NCBI GenBank assembly: GCA_900110975.1
Contig: FOFK01000009.1
Coordinates: 30,235 to 94,234, forward strand
Direction: 5' to 3'
Origin: Lachnospiraceae bacterium RM5
GTDB taxonomy: Bacteria > Bacillota > Clostridia > Lachnospirales > Lachnospiraceae
DNA: 64,000 nt
Shown here piece by piece: positions 15,158 through 24,219 of this stretch. The notes beneath the pieces were generated by a model, which had not been told where the DNA came from, searched no databases, and saw only the letters and a program-made list of their open reading frames with translations. How positions within the stretch are numbered: the stretch's first letter is position 1; each line of letters begins with the position of its first letter. The position numbers were made by a program, and so were the translations under genes.

Positions 15158-15814
15158 ATGAAACTTGAATATGTATTATTTGATATGGACGGAACTTTGT
15201 TTAACACACAGCCGGGTGTAACAAAGTCGGTAGCTTATGCACTTGATAAATTTGGGATAAAGGTTGATAACTTAAGTGATTTAAATAAGTTTATAGGACC
15301 ACCTCTTAATGTATCCTTTGCAGATTATTATGGATTTAATGAAGAAGATGTAAAAAAAGCCATATCCTATTACAGGGAATATTATACTGAAAAAGGATGT
15401 ATAGACTGTGAAATTTATCCGGGTATAAAGGAACTTTTAGCCCATCTTAAAGAAAAAGGCATAAAGATTGCAATGGCAACTTCAAAGCCGGAAGTTTATG
15501 CTGTAAGAATTTTGAAAAATGCCGGAATATATGAATATTTTGATGTGGCAAAAGGTGCAGATTTGGAAGGAAAATGCATACATAAAATAGATATCATAAG
15601 AAATGTTATGGCAGCTTTTGAAGACTTTAATGTAGAAAATGCTGTGATGATAGGGGATAGAAAATATGATTATGAAGGCGCTAAAGAAGTTGGTATGAAA
15701 TGTATTCTGATTGAGTATGGATTTGGAGAACGTGAAGAACTTGAAAAATGTGCTCCATTTAAGATAGAAGCAGATACACATACACTGGAAAAATTTCTTG
15801 ACAGCCTTATTTAA
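15158..15814 (+). CDS. HAD-superfamily phosphatase, phosphoglycolate-phosphatase-like
   Basis: A 218-residue HAD hydrolase of the Gph/PpaX type. The nucleophile motif is FDMDGTLFNT at residues 8-17. A helical cap follows, motif II is in IKIAMATSKPE (Ser/Thr about 109), a Lys is in the 140s, and motif IV is MIGDRKYDYEGA. Such enzymes dephosphorylate small metabolites such as phosphoglycolate or are phosphosugar scavengers; the exact substrate cannot be read from sequence. AAAGGAGATATA precedes the ATG. The gene borders the dead integrase, so it is the first core gene to the right of the island. Confidence 0.85.
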   Translation: MKLEYVLFDMDGTLFNTQPGVTKSVAYALDKFGIKVDNLSDLNKFIGPPLNVSFADYYGFNEEDVKKAISYYREYYTEKGCIDCEIYPGIKELLAHLKEKGIKIAMATSKPEVYAVRILKNAGIYEYFDVAKGADLEGKCIHKIDIIRNVMAAFEDFNVENAVMIGDRKYDYEGAKEVGMKCILIEYGFGEREELEKCAPFKIEADTHTLEKFLDSLI

Positions 15815-15877
15815 GGGGTATAAACTAAAAAACAGAGTAAAGTCAAGTGAAATTGATTAAGAAAGGAAGAGATTTTC

Positions 15878-16903
15878 ATGGAAAAAGCTAATCTAGATTG
15901 GTCAAATATTGGATTTGGATATATCAAAACAGATAAGAGATATGTATCAAATTTCAAAGATGGAAAATGGGATGAAGGAGCACTTGTTGATGATGATAAG
16001 ATAACTATTTCAGAGTGTGCAGGTGTACTTCAGTATGCACAGACTTGTTTTGAAGGTTTAAAGGCATATACAACAGAAGATGGTCATATAGTATGTTTCA
16101 GACCTGACTTAAATGCACAGAGAATGGTGGATTCAGCAAAGAGACTTGAAATGCCTGTATTTCCTGAAGAAAGATTTATTGAAGCTGTTGTAGAAACAGT
16201 TAAAGCTAATGAAGCTTTCGTACCTCCATATGGTTCAGGAGCAACATTATATATCAGACCTTATATGTTTGGTAGTTCACCTGTTATCGGTGTTAAACCT
16301 GCTGATGAATATCAGTTCAGAGTATTTGCAACTCCTGTAGGTCCATATTTCAAAGGTGGAGCAAAACCAATTGTTATAAAGGTTAGTGATTTTGACAGAG
16401 CAGCACCACACGGTACAGGAAATATTAAAGCCGGACTTAATTATGCAATGAGCTTACATGCTATTGTTACAGCTCATGATGAAGGATTTTCAGAGAATAT
16501 GTATCTTGATCCTGGAACAAGAACAAAGGTTGAAGAAACAGGTGGAGCAAACTTCTTATTTGTAACAAAGGATAATAAGGTTGTTACTCCTAAGTCAGAT
16601 AGTATTTTACCTTCAATCACACGTCGTTCTCTTGTATATGTTGCAAAAGAATATCTTGGACTTGAAGTTGAAGAAAGAGAAGTTTACTTTGATGAAGTAA
16701 AAGATTTTGTTGAATGTGGTCTTTGTGGAACAGCAGCAGTTATTTCTCCAGTTGGAAAAATTGTTGATCATGGTAAAGAAATTGCATTCGCAAGTGGTAT
16801 GGAAGAGATGGGACCTGTTACAAAGAAACTTTATGAGACATTAACAGGCATCCAGATGGGTAGAATTGAAGCTCCTGAAGGATGGATAAAGGTTATAAAA
16901 TAG
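15878..16903 (+). CDS. ilvE: Branched-chain amino acid aminotransferase
   Basis: A 341-residue fold-type IV PLP enzyme that interconverts branched-chain amino acids and their 2-oxo acids. Visible features are LQYAQTCFEGLKAY with the FEGLKAY signature, IRPYMFGSSP, and the PLP lysine in PHGTGNIKAGLNYA. Also seen are EETGGANFLFV, the substrate/cofactor loop, and ECGLCGTAAVISPVG, the C-terminal CGTAA-type motif of IlvE. Length is normal. GAAAGGAAGAG precedes the ATG. It stands as a single gene followed by a promoter and the HU gene. No T-box or leader peptide is evident in the short upstream gap. Confidence 0.95.
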   Translation: MEKANLDWSNIGFGYIKTDKRYVSNFKDGKWDEGALVDDDKITISECAGVLQYAQTCFEGLKAYTTEDGHIVCFRPDLNAQRMVDSAKRLEMPVFPEERFIEAVVETVKANEAFVPPYGSGATLYIRPYMFGSSPVIGVKPADEYQFRVFATPVGPYFKGGAKPIVIKVSDFDRAAPHGTGNIKAGLNYAMSLHAIVTAHDEGFSENMYLDPGTRTKVEETGGANFLFVTKDNKVVTPKSDSILPSITRRSLVYVAKEYLGLEVEEREVYFDEVKDFVECGLCGTAAVISPVGKIVDHGKEIAFASGMEEMGPVTKKLYETLTGIQMGRIEAPEGWIKVIK

Positions 16904-16996
16904 GCGTTTTAAGGTTAAAAGTTAACAAAAATTTAAGAAAATCTTGTTATAAATGTATAAAAATACGCGTAAACCCTTAAAAATACAAGGATTTTC

Positions 16997-17025
16997 TTGA
17001 CAAAATGCCTATAAAAGTATATAAA
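16997..17025 (+). promoter_or_regulatory. Strong promoter of the HU gene
   Basis: A consensus TTGACA (16997-17002) and TATAAA (17020-17025) lie 17 bases apart. The roughly 100-base leader to the HU start is AT-rich. A strong promoter fits an abundant nucleoid protein. Confidence 0.85.
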
Positions 17026-17126
17026 ATTAAGTGTAGAGATTGCATGGGAAATAAGCAATCTTAAAGAATCTTGAAGAATATTTCAAGTATTATAAAAATT
17101 ATATTTTATTGAGGAGGAAAACATCA

Positions 17127-17408
17127 ATGAATAAGACTGAATTAGTAGCAGAAATTGCTAAAAAGACAGGCGTATCAAAGAAAGATACAGAAGCAGTTGT
17201 TAAAGGATTTACAGACGTTGTAACAGCTGAATTAAAGAAGGGTGGAAAGGTTCAGTTAGTTGGATTTGGTACATTTGAAGTAGCTAAGAGAGCTGCAAGA
17301 GAAGGAAGAAATCCACAGACTGGTGAAACAATGAAGATTAAAGCTTCTAAGGCACCTAAATTCAAAGCAGGACAGCCATTAAAGAATGCTGTAAACAAAA
17401 AGAAATAA
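17127..17408 (+). CDS. hup: HU-family DNA-binding protein
   Basis: A 93-residue histone-like protein. It begins MNKTELVAEIAKKTGVSKKD and carries the HU signature GFGTFEVAKRAAREGRNPQTG in the beta-arm, followed by FKAGQPLKNAVNKKK. It binds and bends DNA and compacts the nucleoid. GAGGAGG lies 9 bases before ATG 17127; the in-frame ATG-like start at 17109 would include this site in the protein and is rejected. It is a monocistronic unit with its own promoter and terminator, directly ahead of rqcP as in many Clostridia. Confidence 0.96.
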   Translation: MNKTELVAEIAKKTGVSKKDTEAVVKGFTDVVTAELKKGGKVQLVGFGTFEVAKRAAREGRNPQTGETMKIKASKAPKFKAGQPLKNAVNKKK

Positions 17409-17430
17409 TAACTTCTTTGAATAATATTTA

Positions 17431-17463
17431 CCCTCACTTGAAATATAGTGAGGGATTTTTTTG
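17431..17463 (+). terminator. Rho-independent terminator of the HU gene
   Basis: CCCTCACT (17431-17438) pairs with AGTGAGGG (17447-17454), followed by ATTTTTTTG. Confidence 0.9.
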
Positions 17464-17531
17464 ACGTAAATTCAGAAAAAATTTATTGGTAAAATATTAA
17501 ATCAGAGAAATCACAGATTGAGAGGAAAAGT

Positions 17532-17771
17532 ATGAGACTGGATAAGTACTTAAAGGTATCAAGAATTATAAAAAGAAGAACAGTTGCCAATGAAGCTTGT
17601 GATGCCGGCAGGGTTATGGTAAATGATAAAGTGGCTAAAGCATCAGTGGATATTAAAGCAGGAGATATTATAGAGATTTCTTTTGGAAATAAAGTAATGA
17701 AGGTTGAAGTTGTAAACGTGGCTGAGACATCAAAAAAAGAAGAAGCTATGGAAATGTATAAGATTTTGTAG
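17532..17771 (+). CDS. rqcP: S4-domain RNA-binding protein, ribosome quality control factor
   Basis: A 79-residue protein made of one S4 domain: MRLDKYLKVSRIIKRRTVAN, AGRVMVNDKVAKAS and AGDIIEISFGNK. The size and the position between an HU gene and a divIC-like gene match RqcP (YabO), which binds the obstructed 50S subunit with RqcH and supports alanine tailing of stalled chains. GAGAGGAAAAG precedes the ATG. In spore formers yabP and yabQ normally come next; here the divIC-like gene follows directly. Confidence 0.9.
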   Translation: MRLDKYLKVSRIIKRRTVANEACDAGRVMVNDKVAKASVDIKAGDIIEISFGNKVMKVEVVNVAETSKKEEAMEMYKIL

Positions 17772-17905
17772 GATCAAAAGATAAGAAAATTTAATTTTGT
17801 GGAAAAAATTTTAAAAAATATAAAAAAATGTGAATATATCTATTGAAAATATATTCAGATGAATATAAAATAAAACATAGCAGGTTTTTAGGAAGGTGTA
17901 GTAAC

Positions 17906-18250
17906 TTGAGAAGAGTTAATAATAAGAGAAGAAGTGCAATAGCTAAGAGAAAAGCTAGAAAGCGTGAGAAGAACAGCAGAATATTAAATTCTTTATTTGT
18001 TGTGTTAATAGCATTTATTTTTGTTGCGATCTTTGCATATCAGGCAAGTGTTCTTCATAAAGAAAATGAAGAATTAAAAGCAAAACAGACAAAATATGAG
18101 ATTGCCATAGCAGAAGAAAAGGCACGTACAGAAGAACTTGAGGATGAAAGAGTAAGAACACAGACAAAGGAATATGTTGAAGAGGAAGCAAGAAAGCTTG
18201 GATACATATATCCGGATGAAGTTATCCTAAAGCCTAATAATAATAATTAA
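17906..18250 (+). CDS. Septum formation initiator (DivIC/FtsL-like)
   Basis: A 114-residue bitopic protein. A very basic cytoplasmic N-terminus (NNKRRSAIAKRKARKREK) precedes one membrane helix (LFVVLIAFIFVAIFAYQA). An extracytoplasmic coiled coil follows (HKENEELKAKQTKYEIAIAEE), then the DivIC-type ending YVEEEARKLGYIYPDEV. It joins the FtsL-DivIB complex at the division septum. The start is taken as TTG 17906, 9 bases after AGGAAGG; the frame extends back to another TTG at 17843 but without a ribosome binding site. The assignment to DivIC rather than FtsL rests on its place between rqcP and tilS. Confidence 0.85.
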   Translation: MRRVNNKRRSAIAKRKARKREKNSRILNSLFVVLIAFIFVAIFAYQASVLHKENEELKAKQTKYEIAIAEEKARTEELEDERVRTQTKEYVEEEARKLGYIYPDEVILKPNNNN

Positions 18251-18259
18251 AAATATATT

Positions 18260-18289
18260 CTGTCACATTCAGTGTGACAGATTTTTTTA
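18260..18289 (+). terminator. Rho-independent terminator
   Basis: CTGTCACA (18260-18267) pairs with TGTGACAG (18273-18280), followed by ATTTTTTTAT. tilS begins only 29 bases later, so partial read-through is likely. Confidence 0.85.
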
Positions 18290-18317
18290 TAGAAAAGATT
18301 ATACAGTGGTATGTGAT

Positions 18318-19793
18318 ATGAATAATGATATTAAATATAGTGTTGAAACTAAAGTTCAAAATTTTATAAGAAAAAATAATATGATTGAAAGTGATGATAT
18401 GCTTATTGTGGGCGTATCAGGAGGAGCAGACTCCATATGTCTTTATAATCTGCTTATTTCTCTTGGCTATAAGGAGAAGATGGTTGTGGTGCATATTCAT
18501 CATGGAATCAGGGGAGAAGAGGCAGACAGGGACTTTTTATTTGTTAAAGATATGTGTGGGAAAGATGGAGTGAAATTTGTAGGATATCACTTTGATGTTC
18601 CGGGTTTTGCCAGGGAAAATAAATTATCAGAAGAAGAAGCCGGACGTATCTTAAGATATGAAAAGTTTGATGAAGTTCTGAATAAATATGGCGGTAAGGG
18701 GAAAATTGTAATTGCCCATAATAAAAATGATGTTTGTGAAACCTTTATTTATAATCTTTGCAGAGGAACAGGAATTAAAGGGTTAACAGGTATAAGTAAA
18801 AATTTATCAGGAATTATAAGGCCTATACTATGCCTTGGAAGAGATGAAATTGAAGAATATTTAAAATCAGAAAATATAGAGCATATAACGGATTCTACAA
18901 ATAATTCCGAAGCTTATACCAGAAATAAAATAAGACATAATGTTCTCCCATATCTTGAAGATGAGATAAATAATAATTCAATGAAGCATATATTAATGGC
19001 TGGTGAGGAATTATCCTTAATTGAAGATTATATAGAAAAACAGACTGATAAATATTATGCTGAAACAGTTGTGGCTGAAGATGATAAGGCAAAAATTCTT
19101 CTTGAGAAATTTATTGTACTTGATGAATATATTAAAACAAGAATTATTAGAAAAATTTTTTTAAATCTTGCAGGACGATTAAAGGATATTACAAGAATTC
19201 ATGTTTATGATGTACTTTCCCTGGAAAATAAGGAAGTTAATAAGTTTGTGATGCTTCCATACAGTATGGTTGCAAAAAGAAAACATAATGAGATTATTGT
19301 TTATAACGTAAATGGGTCTGAAAAAGATTTTAATCAGAAACATAAAGATGAGCATGAAATATGTGATGAGTTTAGAATTACAAAGGAAATGCTTGAATCT
19401 GAAAATTTATTTGAATTTAATGGATATAAAATAAAACTTGAAATTTCAAAGGCATCTAAGGAAATTGATGAACTGAATGAGTGTATTTTAAATCTTAAAA
19501 AAGAACAAAAAACATATACGAAAATTTTTGATTATGATAAAATAAAGGCTGCATTGGTGCTGAGATTTCCAAAGGAAAAGGATTATATTATTATTAATAC
19601 CAGTGGAAATAAAAAGCTTATAAAAAAATATCTTAAAGAAGAAAAAACAGATATAGAAATGAGAAATAAAATTCCTGTTTTTTATAGTGGTGATATGGAA
19701 AATGAAGCCTTGTGGGTTATAGGATACAGGATTGGAGAAAATTATAAGATTGATGATAAAACAAAGACTTTATTAAAGATAACAGTATTTTGA
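18318..19793 (+). CDS. tilS: tRNA(Ile) lysidine synthetase
   Basis: A 491-residue PP-loop ATPase that converts C34 of tRNA-Ile(CAU) to lysidine so that it reads AUA. The PP-loop signature VGVSGGADSICL is near the N-terminus. It is followed by IHHGIRGEEADRD, HNKNDVCETF and DSTNNSEAYTRNKIRH, the TilS-specific tRNA-binding block. A C-terminal TilS domain follows (from about residue 370, including FYSGDMENEALWVIGYRIG). ATG 18318 is preferred; GTG 18306 in the same frame is possible, and neither has a strong Shine-Dalgarno sequence. The gene is essential in most bacteria. hpt, which often lies between tilS and ftsH, is absent. Confidence 0.95.
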   Translation: MNNDIKYSVETKVQNFIRKNNMIESDDMLIVGVSGGADSICLYNLLISLGYKEKMVVVHIHHGIRGEEADRDFLFVKDMCGKDGVKFVGYHFDVPGFARENKLSEEEAGRILRYEKFDEVLNKYGGKGKIVIAHNKNDVCETFIYNLCRGTGIKGLTGISKNLSGIIRPILCLGRDEIEEYLKSENIEHITDSTNNSEAYTRNKIRHNVLPYLEDEINNNSMKHILMAGEELSLIEDYIEKQTDKYYAETVVAEDDKAKILLEKFIVLDEYIKTRIIRKIFLNLAGRLKDITRIHVYDVLSLENKEVNKFVMLPYSMVAKRKHNEIIVYNVNGSEKDFNQKHKDEHEICDEFRITKEMLESENLFEFNGYKIKLEISKASKEIDELNECILNLKKEQKTYTKIFDYDKIKAALVLRFPKEKDYIIINTSGNKKLIKKYLKEEKTDIEMRNKIPVFYSGDMENEALWVIGYRIGENYKIDDKTKTLLKITVF

Positions 19794-19817
19794 CAAACAT
19801 AATATAGATGATATAAT
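19790..19817 (+). promoter_or_regulatory. Promoter of ftsH
   Basis: Consensus TTGACA (19790-19795) overlaps the tilS stop codon; TATAAT (19812-19817) follows after 16 bases. The leader to ftsH is about 85 bases. Confidence 0.8.
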
Positions 19818-19907
19818 TATGACGTTGTATGTTAAAAAAAGATATTTTGAGTAATTATAGATTTACTTGTAAATATGACCAGAAAATAAAAAATGGAGGA
19901 TGCATAA

Positions 19908-21698
19908 ATGGAAAAATTTAAAGGTGTAATTTTGTATTTGGTTTTAGTTGCCATATTTGCCGGAATTTTCACAGCTATAATTTATATGAATAAATCCACA
20001 TCAAAATATACATATAAAGATTTTTTAGAAGATTATGAAAAAGGAGATGTAAAGAGTGTAACTCTTGTTCAGAATAAAGAAGTTCCAACAGGAAAACTTC
20101 TTGTAAAGTTAAGGGGTGATGATGAAGAATATTCAATCTTTGTTACGTCAGCTTCTGATACGGAAGAAAGACTTATAAGCATGGGAATTGATTATAAGAC
20201 AAGAGATGTTAAAAAAGAAAGTTTCTTTGTTACAGTTCTTCCTTATATTGTTATTTTAATTGCTATGTTTCTTCTTTTTAATACTATGAATAGAGCCGGA
20301 AATGGTGGGAAAATAAGCAATTTTGGAAAGAGCAGGGCAAAACTTTCAACCGACAGTAAGATTAAATTTGATGATGTTGCAGGTTTGCATGAGGAAAAAG
20401 AAAGTCTTGAGGAAATTGTTGATTTCTTAAAGGATCCTGGAAAATACAGGGATTTAGGGGCCAGAATTCCTAAGGGTGTTATTCTTACAGGAAGTCCTGG
20501 AACAGGTAAAACTCTCCTTGCAAAAGCTGTTGCAGGAGAAGCAAAAGTGCCATTCTTTAGTATTTCAGGTTCTGACTTTGTTGAACTTTTTGTAGGTGTT
20601 GGTGCATCAAGAGTAAGGGATTTATTTAATGATGCAAAAAGAAATGCACCGTGTATCGTATTTATTGATGAAATTGATGCAGTTGCAAGAAGAAGAGGAA
20701 CCGGTATGGGCGGTGGTCATGATGAAAGAGAACAGACATTAAACCAGCTGCTTGTAGAAATGGATGGATTTGGTGTTAATGAAGGCATTATTGTTATGGC
20801 TGCGACAAACAGGGTAGATATATTAGATCCTGCGATTTTAAGACCGGGACGTTTTGATAGAAAAGTATATGTTTCTATGCCTGATGTAAGAGGCAGGGAA
20901 GAGATCTTAAAGGTACATCTTAGAAATAAAAAAGTTGGTGAGGATGTTGATGTTGAAAAAACAGCTCATGCAACTGCAGGATTTACAGGTGCAGATCTTG
21001 AAAACCTTGTAAATGAGGCGGCTATCAAGACTGCAAGAGAAGGAAGAAAATTCATTACACAGGCTGATATAAATGATTCATTTATAAAAGTTGGTATTGG
21101 TACGGAAAAGAAGAGCAGACTTGTTTCTGAGAAGGATAGAAAGATTACTGCATATCATGAATCAGGACATGCTATTTTAATCCACCTTCTTCCTGATGTT
21201 GAGCCTGTTCATACAGTTTCAATTATTCCAACAGGTGTTGGTGCCGGCGGATATACAATGAGGGTTCCTGATAAAGATGATAATTATATGACAAAAGGAC
21301 AGATGTTACAGGATATCATGGTTACTCTTGGAGGAAGAATTGCTGAATCAGTAATATTTGATGATATTACAACAGGTGCATCCCAGGATATCAAGCAGGC
21401 AACAGCAGTAGCCAGAGCCATGGTTACACGATATGGTTTTTCTGAAAAACTTGGTATGATTTGTTATGATAATGATGAAGATGAAGTATTTATTGGAAAA
21501 GATCTTATGCATACAAGAGGATATGCAGATGCAACTGCAGGAACAATAGATAATGAAGTTAAGGCTATCATTGATGACTGTTATGCAAAGGCTAAGAAAA
21601 TTATTGAAGACAACATGGAGATTTTACATAAGAGCGCAAATTTACTTCTTGAAAAAGAAAAAGTATATAGAGATGAATTTGAAGCTTTATTTGAATAG
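19908..21698 (+). CDS. ftsH: ATP-dependent zinc metalloprotease FtsH
   Basis: A 596-residue membrane-bound AAA+ protease that degrades misfolded membrane proteins and short-lived regulators. Two membrane helices (about residues 7-25 and 105-122) flank an extracytoplasmic domain. The AAA module has Walker A GSPGTGKT, Walker B CIVFIDEIDA, the second region of homology (ATNRVDILDPAILRPGRFDR) and the aromatic pore loop FVELFVGVGASR. The protease zinc motif is HESGH (in AYHESGHAI), with a downstream Glu/Asp ligand in TTGASQDIKQA. GGAGGAT precedes the ATG. Length is slightly short at the C-terminus compared with Bacillus FtsH but complete. Confidence 0.97.
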   Translation: MEKFKGVILYLVLVAIFAGIFTAIIYMNKSTSKYTYKDFLEDYEKGDVKSVTLVQNKEVPTGKLLVKLRGDDEEYSIFVTSASDTEERLISMGIDYKTRDVKKESFFVTVLPYIVILIAMFLLFNTMNRAGNGGKISNFGKSRAKLSTDSKIKFDDVAGLHEEKESLEEIVDFLKDPGKYRDLGARIPKGVILTGSPGTGKTLLAKAVAGEAKVPFFSISGSDFVELFVGVGASRVRDLFNDAKRNAPCIVFIDEIDAVARRRGTGMGGGHDEREQTLNQLLVEMDGFGVNEGIIVMAATNRVDILDPAILRPGRFDRKVYVSMPDVRGREEILKVHLRNKKVGEDVDVEKTAHATAGFTGADLENLVNEAAIKTAREGRKFITQADINDSFIKVGIGTEKKSRLVSEKDRKITAYHESGHAILIHLLPDVEPVHTVSIIPTGVGAGGYTMRVPDKDDNYMTKGQMLQDIMVTLGGRIAESVIFDDITTGASQDIKQATAVARAMVTRYGFSEKLGMICYDNDEDEVFIGKDLMHTRGYADATAGTIDNEVKAIIDDCYAKAKKIIEDNMEILHKSANLLLEKEKVYRDEFEALFE

Positions 21699-21866
21699 AG
21701 TCAGAATAGATTCAGATCTATAAAAAGCATATAATTTTGATACAATAAGTACAAAAAAAGCTGTTTTTAGCAGAGGAAAATTGTGAAGGTGTAGAGAGAT
21801 GTAGCAAAATTCACAAAAAAATTTTTTAAATTTAGTGAAGTTTGTGCACACTTTTTCTTGGAATGT

Positions 21867-21875
21867 TGTTATAAT
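21867..21875 (+). promoter_or_regulatory. Extended -10 promoter element
   Basis: TGT-TATAAT at 21867-21875 matches an extended -10 (TGnTATAAT). No good -35 is visible at 16-18 bases upstream, which is tolerated by extended -10 promoters. Expected start of transcription is near 21881. Confidence 0.5.
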
Positions 21876-21880
21876 TCCTA

Positions 21881-21973
21881 ATGTAAACCCCCCAATACAT
21901 TATATAGTTTTTGCTACACCCCATAAGAAACGAAATACCTTCTCCAAAAAAGACAGCGATGGCTGTCTTTTTT
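21881..21973 (+). ncRNA. Candidate small regulatory RNA with C-rich motifs
   Basis: A roughly 93-base unit lies between the extended -10 element and a perfect terminator (AAAAAAGACAGC, loop, GCTGTCTTTTTT, about 21949-21973). Before the terminator it carries three C-rich stretches (CCCCCC, CACCCC, CTTCTCC) that could pair with Shine-Dalgarno sequences, as in RsaE/RoxS-type small RNAs of Firmicutes. It encodes no protein: the open frame that runs through it lacks a start with a ribosome binding site before 22025. The alternative is an attenuated leader of the GH13 gene. Confidence 0.45.
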
Positions 21974-22024
21974 ACTTTGTATAAAAACTATATAAATTTT
22001 GATGGTACTTATAAGGAGGTCATG

Positions 22025-24124
22025 ATGGAACTTGCTCTGTCAGTAATGGATAATACATTTAAAAAACTTTTTTATTTGCAAAATGTTAAACCTATGTTAA
22101 ATAAGGGTGCTTTATATAGTGATGAGACTTTGGTGAGTAGAGACCCTGTAGAACCAGAAGCTTACGATACAGTTAAAATAAGATTTAGAACAGGTAAGGC
22201 AAATGTGGACTATGTCTGTATTTGTTATGATGATAAAGAACATAAGATGGTATATGAAAAAACTGAAAAAATGTTTGATTATTATGTTCATGAAATTAAG
22301 CTGGATACTAAGCAGGTAAGATATTATTTTAAAGTGAAATGTGGTATTGAAACTGTATATTATGATAAAACAGGCGTCTGTGATAACAGAATGGGCTGGT
22401 ATGATTTTGTAATTACACCGGGATTTAAAACTCCGGACTGGGCTAAAGGTGCAGTTATATACCAGATTTATATTGACAGATTTTTTAATGGTGATAAAAC
22501 AAATGACGTTCTTACAAGGGAATATAATTATATAGGCGATTATTCGCAAAAGGTGGAAGACTGGAGTAAATATCCTGCAGCTATGGGTGTCAGGGAATTT
22601 TACGGTGGAGACCTTCAGGGTGTATGGGATAAACTTGATTATTTACAGGACCTTGGTGTTGAGGTAATTTATTTTAACCCATTATTTGTTTCGCCTTCTA
22701 ATCATAAGTATGATATTCAGGATTATGATTATATAGATCCACATATCGGAAAAATTGTTAAAGATGGAGGTGAAGTTTTAAGAGAAGGACAGTATGCAAA
22801 TAAAGAGGCAACAAGATATATATCCAGAGTAACAAGTATGGAAAATCTTGAAGCTTCAAATAAATTTTTTGCAGAGTTTATGGAAGAAGTGCATAAAAGG
22901 GGAATGAGAGTAATACTTGACGGAGTATTTAATCATTGTGGTTCCTTTAATAAATGGCTTGATAAAGAGCTTATTTATGAAAACCAGGAAGGTTATGCAA
23001 AGGGAGCTTATGTAGCTTCTGACAGCCCATACAGGACTTTCTTTAAGTTCTTTGAAGAGGCATGGCCATATAATTACCACTATAATGGCTGGTGGGGACA
23101 TGATACTCTTCCAAAACTTAATTATGAGGAATCTCCAAAGCTTTATGAATATATTATGAAAATAGCAAAAAAATGGGTTTCTGCGCCATATAATGTGGAT
23201 GGCTGGAGACTTGATGTTGCTGCAGATTTAGGTCAGAGCAGTGAATTTAACCATAAGTTCTGGAAGGATTTTAGAAAGAATGTTAAAGAGGCGAATGATG
23301 AAGCAATCATTCTTGCTGAGCATTATGGAGATCCGGGAAGCTGGCTTCAGGGTGATGAATGGGATACTGTAATGAACTATGATGCGTTTATGGAGCCTGT
23401 AAGCTGGTTTTTAACAGGTATGGAAAAACACAGTGATGAAAAGAGAGATGATCTTCGTGGTGATTCTTATTCATTCTTTGCAGCAATGAGACATCATATG
23501 TCAAGATTCCAGGGAAATTCCCTTCTTGTAGCTATGAATGAGTTGTCAAACCATGACCATTCAAGATTCCTTACAAGAACAAATGGAAATATCGGACGAG
23601 TAGGATATGTTGGTTCTGAGGCAGCAGAACATTATATAAACAAAGGTATAATGAAAGAGGCTGTTGTATTCCAGATGACATGGCCTGGTGCACCTACACT
23701 TTATTACGGAGATGAAGCAGGTGTATGTGGATGGACAGATCCTGATAACAGAAGAACTTATCCTTGGGGAAAAGAAGATATGGATCTTTTGAATTTCCAT
23801 AAGGATATAATAAAGATTCATAAAGAAAATAAAGCATTGAAGATGGGCGGATATAAGGAACTTTATGGAGATTATAACGCTGTCGGATATGGAAGATTTT
23901 TAGATGATAATATTATTGCTGTAGCAATAAATAATAATGAGAGTGACAAATATATTGAAATACCTGTATGGCAGATTGGCGTAAATGATAATGATGTTAT
24001 GGAAAGTCTTATTGTTTCCCAGAGAGAGTCATATTCTCTTGAAAAAGAAGAATATAAAATTAAAGACGGAAAACTCTGCATAAGATTAAATGGATTTTCA
24101 GCAGGTATTTTCAGAAAGAAATAA
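22025..24124 (+). CDS. GH13 alpha-glycosidase, neopullulanase/cyclomaltodextrinase-like, cytoplasmic
   Basis: A 699-residue alpha-amylase-family enzyme expected to hydrolyse malto-oligosaccharides or cyclodextrins. An N-terminal beta-sandwich of the CBM34/starch-binding type (about 30-140) is followed by a (beta/alpha)8 barrel. Barrel motifs are VILDGVFNHCG (region I), VDGWRLDVAAD (region II, nucleophile Asp), IILAEHYGDPG (region III, acid/base Glu) and ELSNHDHSRFL (region IV, stabilising Asp). There is no signal peptide, so it works in the cytoplasm on imported dextrins. The start ATG 22025 follows AAGGAGGT; the open frame upstream contains a terminator and is untranslated. It forms a single-gene unit. 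Confidence 0.9.
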   Translation: MELALSVMDNTFKKLFYLQNVKPMLNKGALYSDETLVSRDPVEPEAYDTVKIRFRTGKANVDYVCICYDDKEHKMVYEKTEKMFDYYVHEIKLDTKQVRYYFKVKCGIETVYYDKTGVCDNRMGWYDFVITPGFKTPDWAKGAVIYQIYIDRFFNGDKTNDVLTREYNYIGDYSQKVEDWSKYPAAMGVREFYGGDLQGVWDKLDYLQDLGVEVIYFNPLFVSPSNHKYDIQDYDYIDPHIGKIVKDGGEVLREGQYANKEATRYISRVTSMENLEASNKFFAEFMEEVHKRGMRVILDGVFNHCGSFNKWLDKELIYENQEGYAKGAYVASDSPYRTFFKFFEEAWPYNYHYNGWWGHDTLPKLNYEESPKLYEYIMKIAKKWVSAPYNVDGWRLDVAADLGQSSEFNHKFWKDFRKNVKEANDEAIILAEHYGDPGSWLQGDEWDTVMNYDAFMEPVSWFLTGMEKHSDEKRDDLRGDSYSFFAAMRHHMSRFQGNSLLVAMNELSNHDHSRFLTRTNGNIGRVGYVGSEAAEHYINKGIMKEAVVFQMTWPGAPTLYYGDEAGVCGWTDPDNRRTYPWGKEDMDLLNFHKDIIKIHKENKALKMGGYKELYGDYNAVGYGRFLDDNIIAVAINNNESDKYIEIPVWQIGVNDNDVMESLIVSQRESYSLEKEEYKIKDGKLCIRLNGFSAGIFRKK

Positions 24125-24148
24125 AAAATAAAAAATAAAAAACAAAAA

Positions 24149-24192
24149 AACATGGTATGAAATCAGATGCGGATTTCACGCCATGTTTTTTT
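24149..24192 (+). terminator. Rho-independent terminator of the GH13 gene
   Basis: AACATGG (24149-24155) with CCATGTT (24181-24187), and inner GAAATC (24159-24164) with GATTTC (24172-24177), followed by TTTTTTATAA. It also faces the 3' end of azlD. Confidence 0.88.
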
Positions 24193-24219
24193 ATAACCTG
24201 ATTAAAAAGTAGAAGGGAA

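Noticed and set aside
21911..22024. N-terminal extension of the GH13 gene
   Set aside because: It would contain a perfect transcription terminator and no ribosome binding site; AAGGAGGT just before ATG 22025 decides the start.
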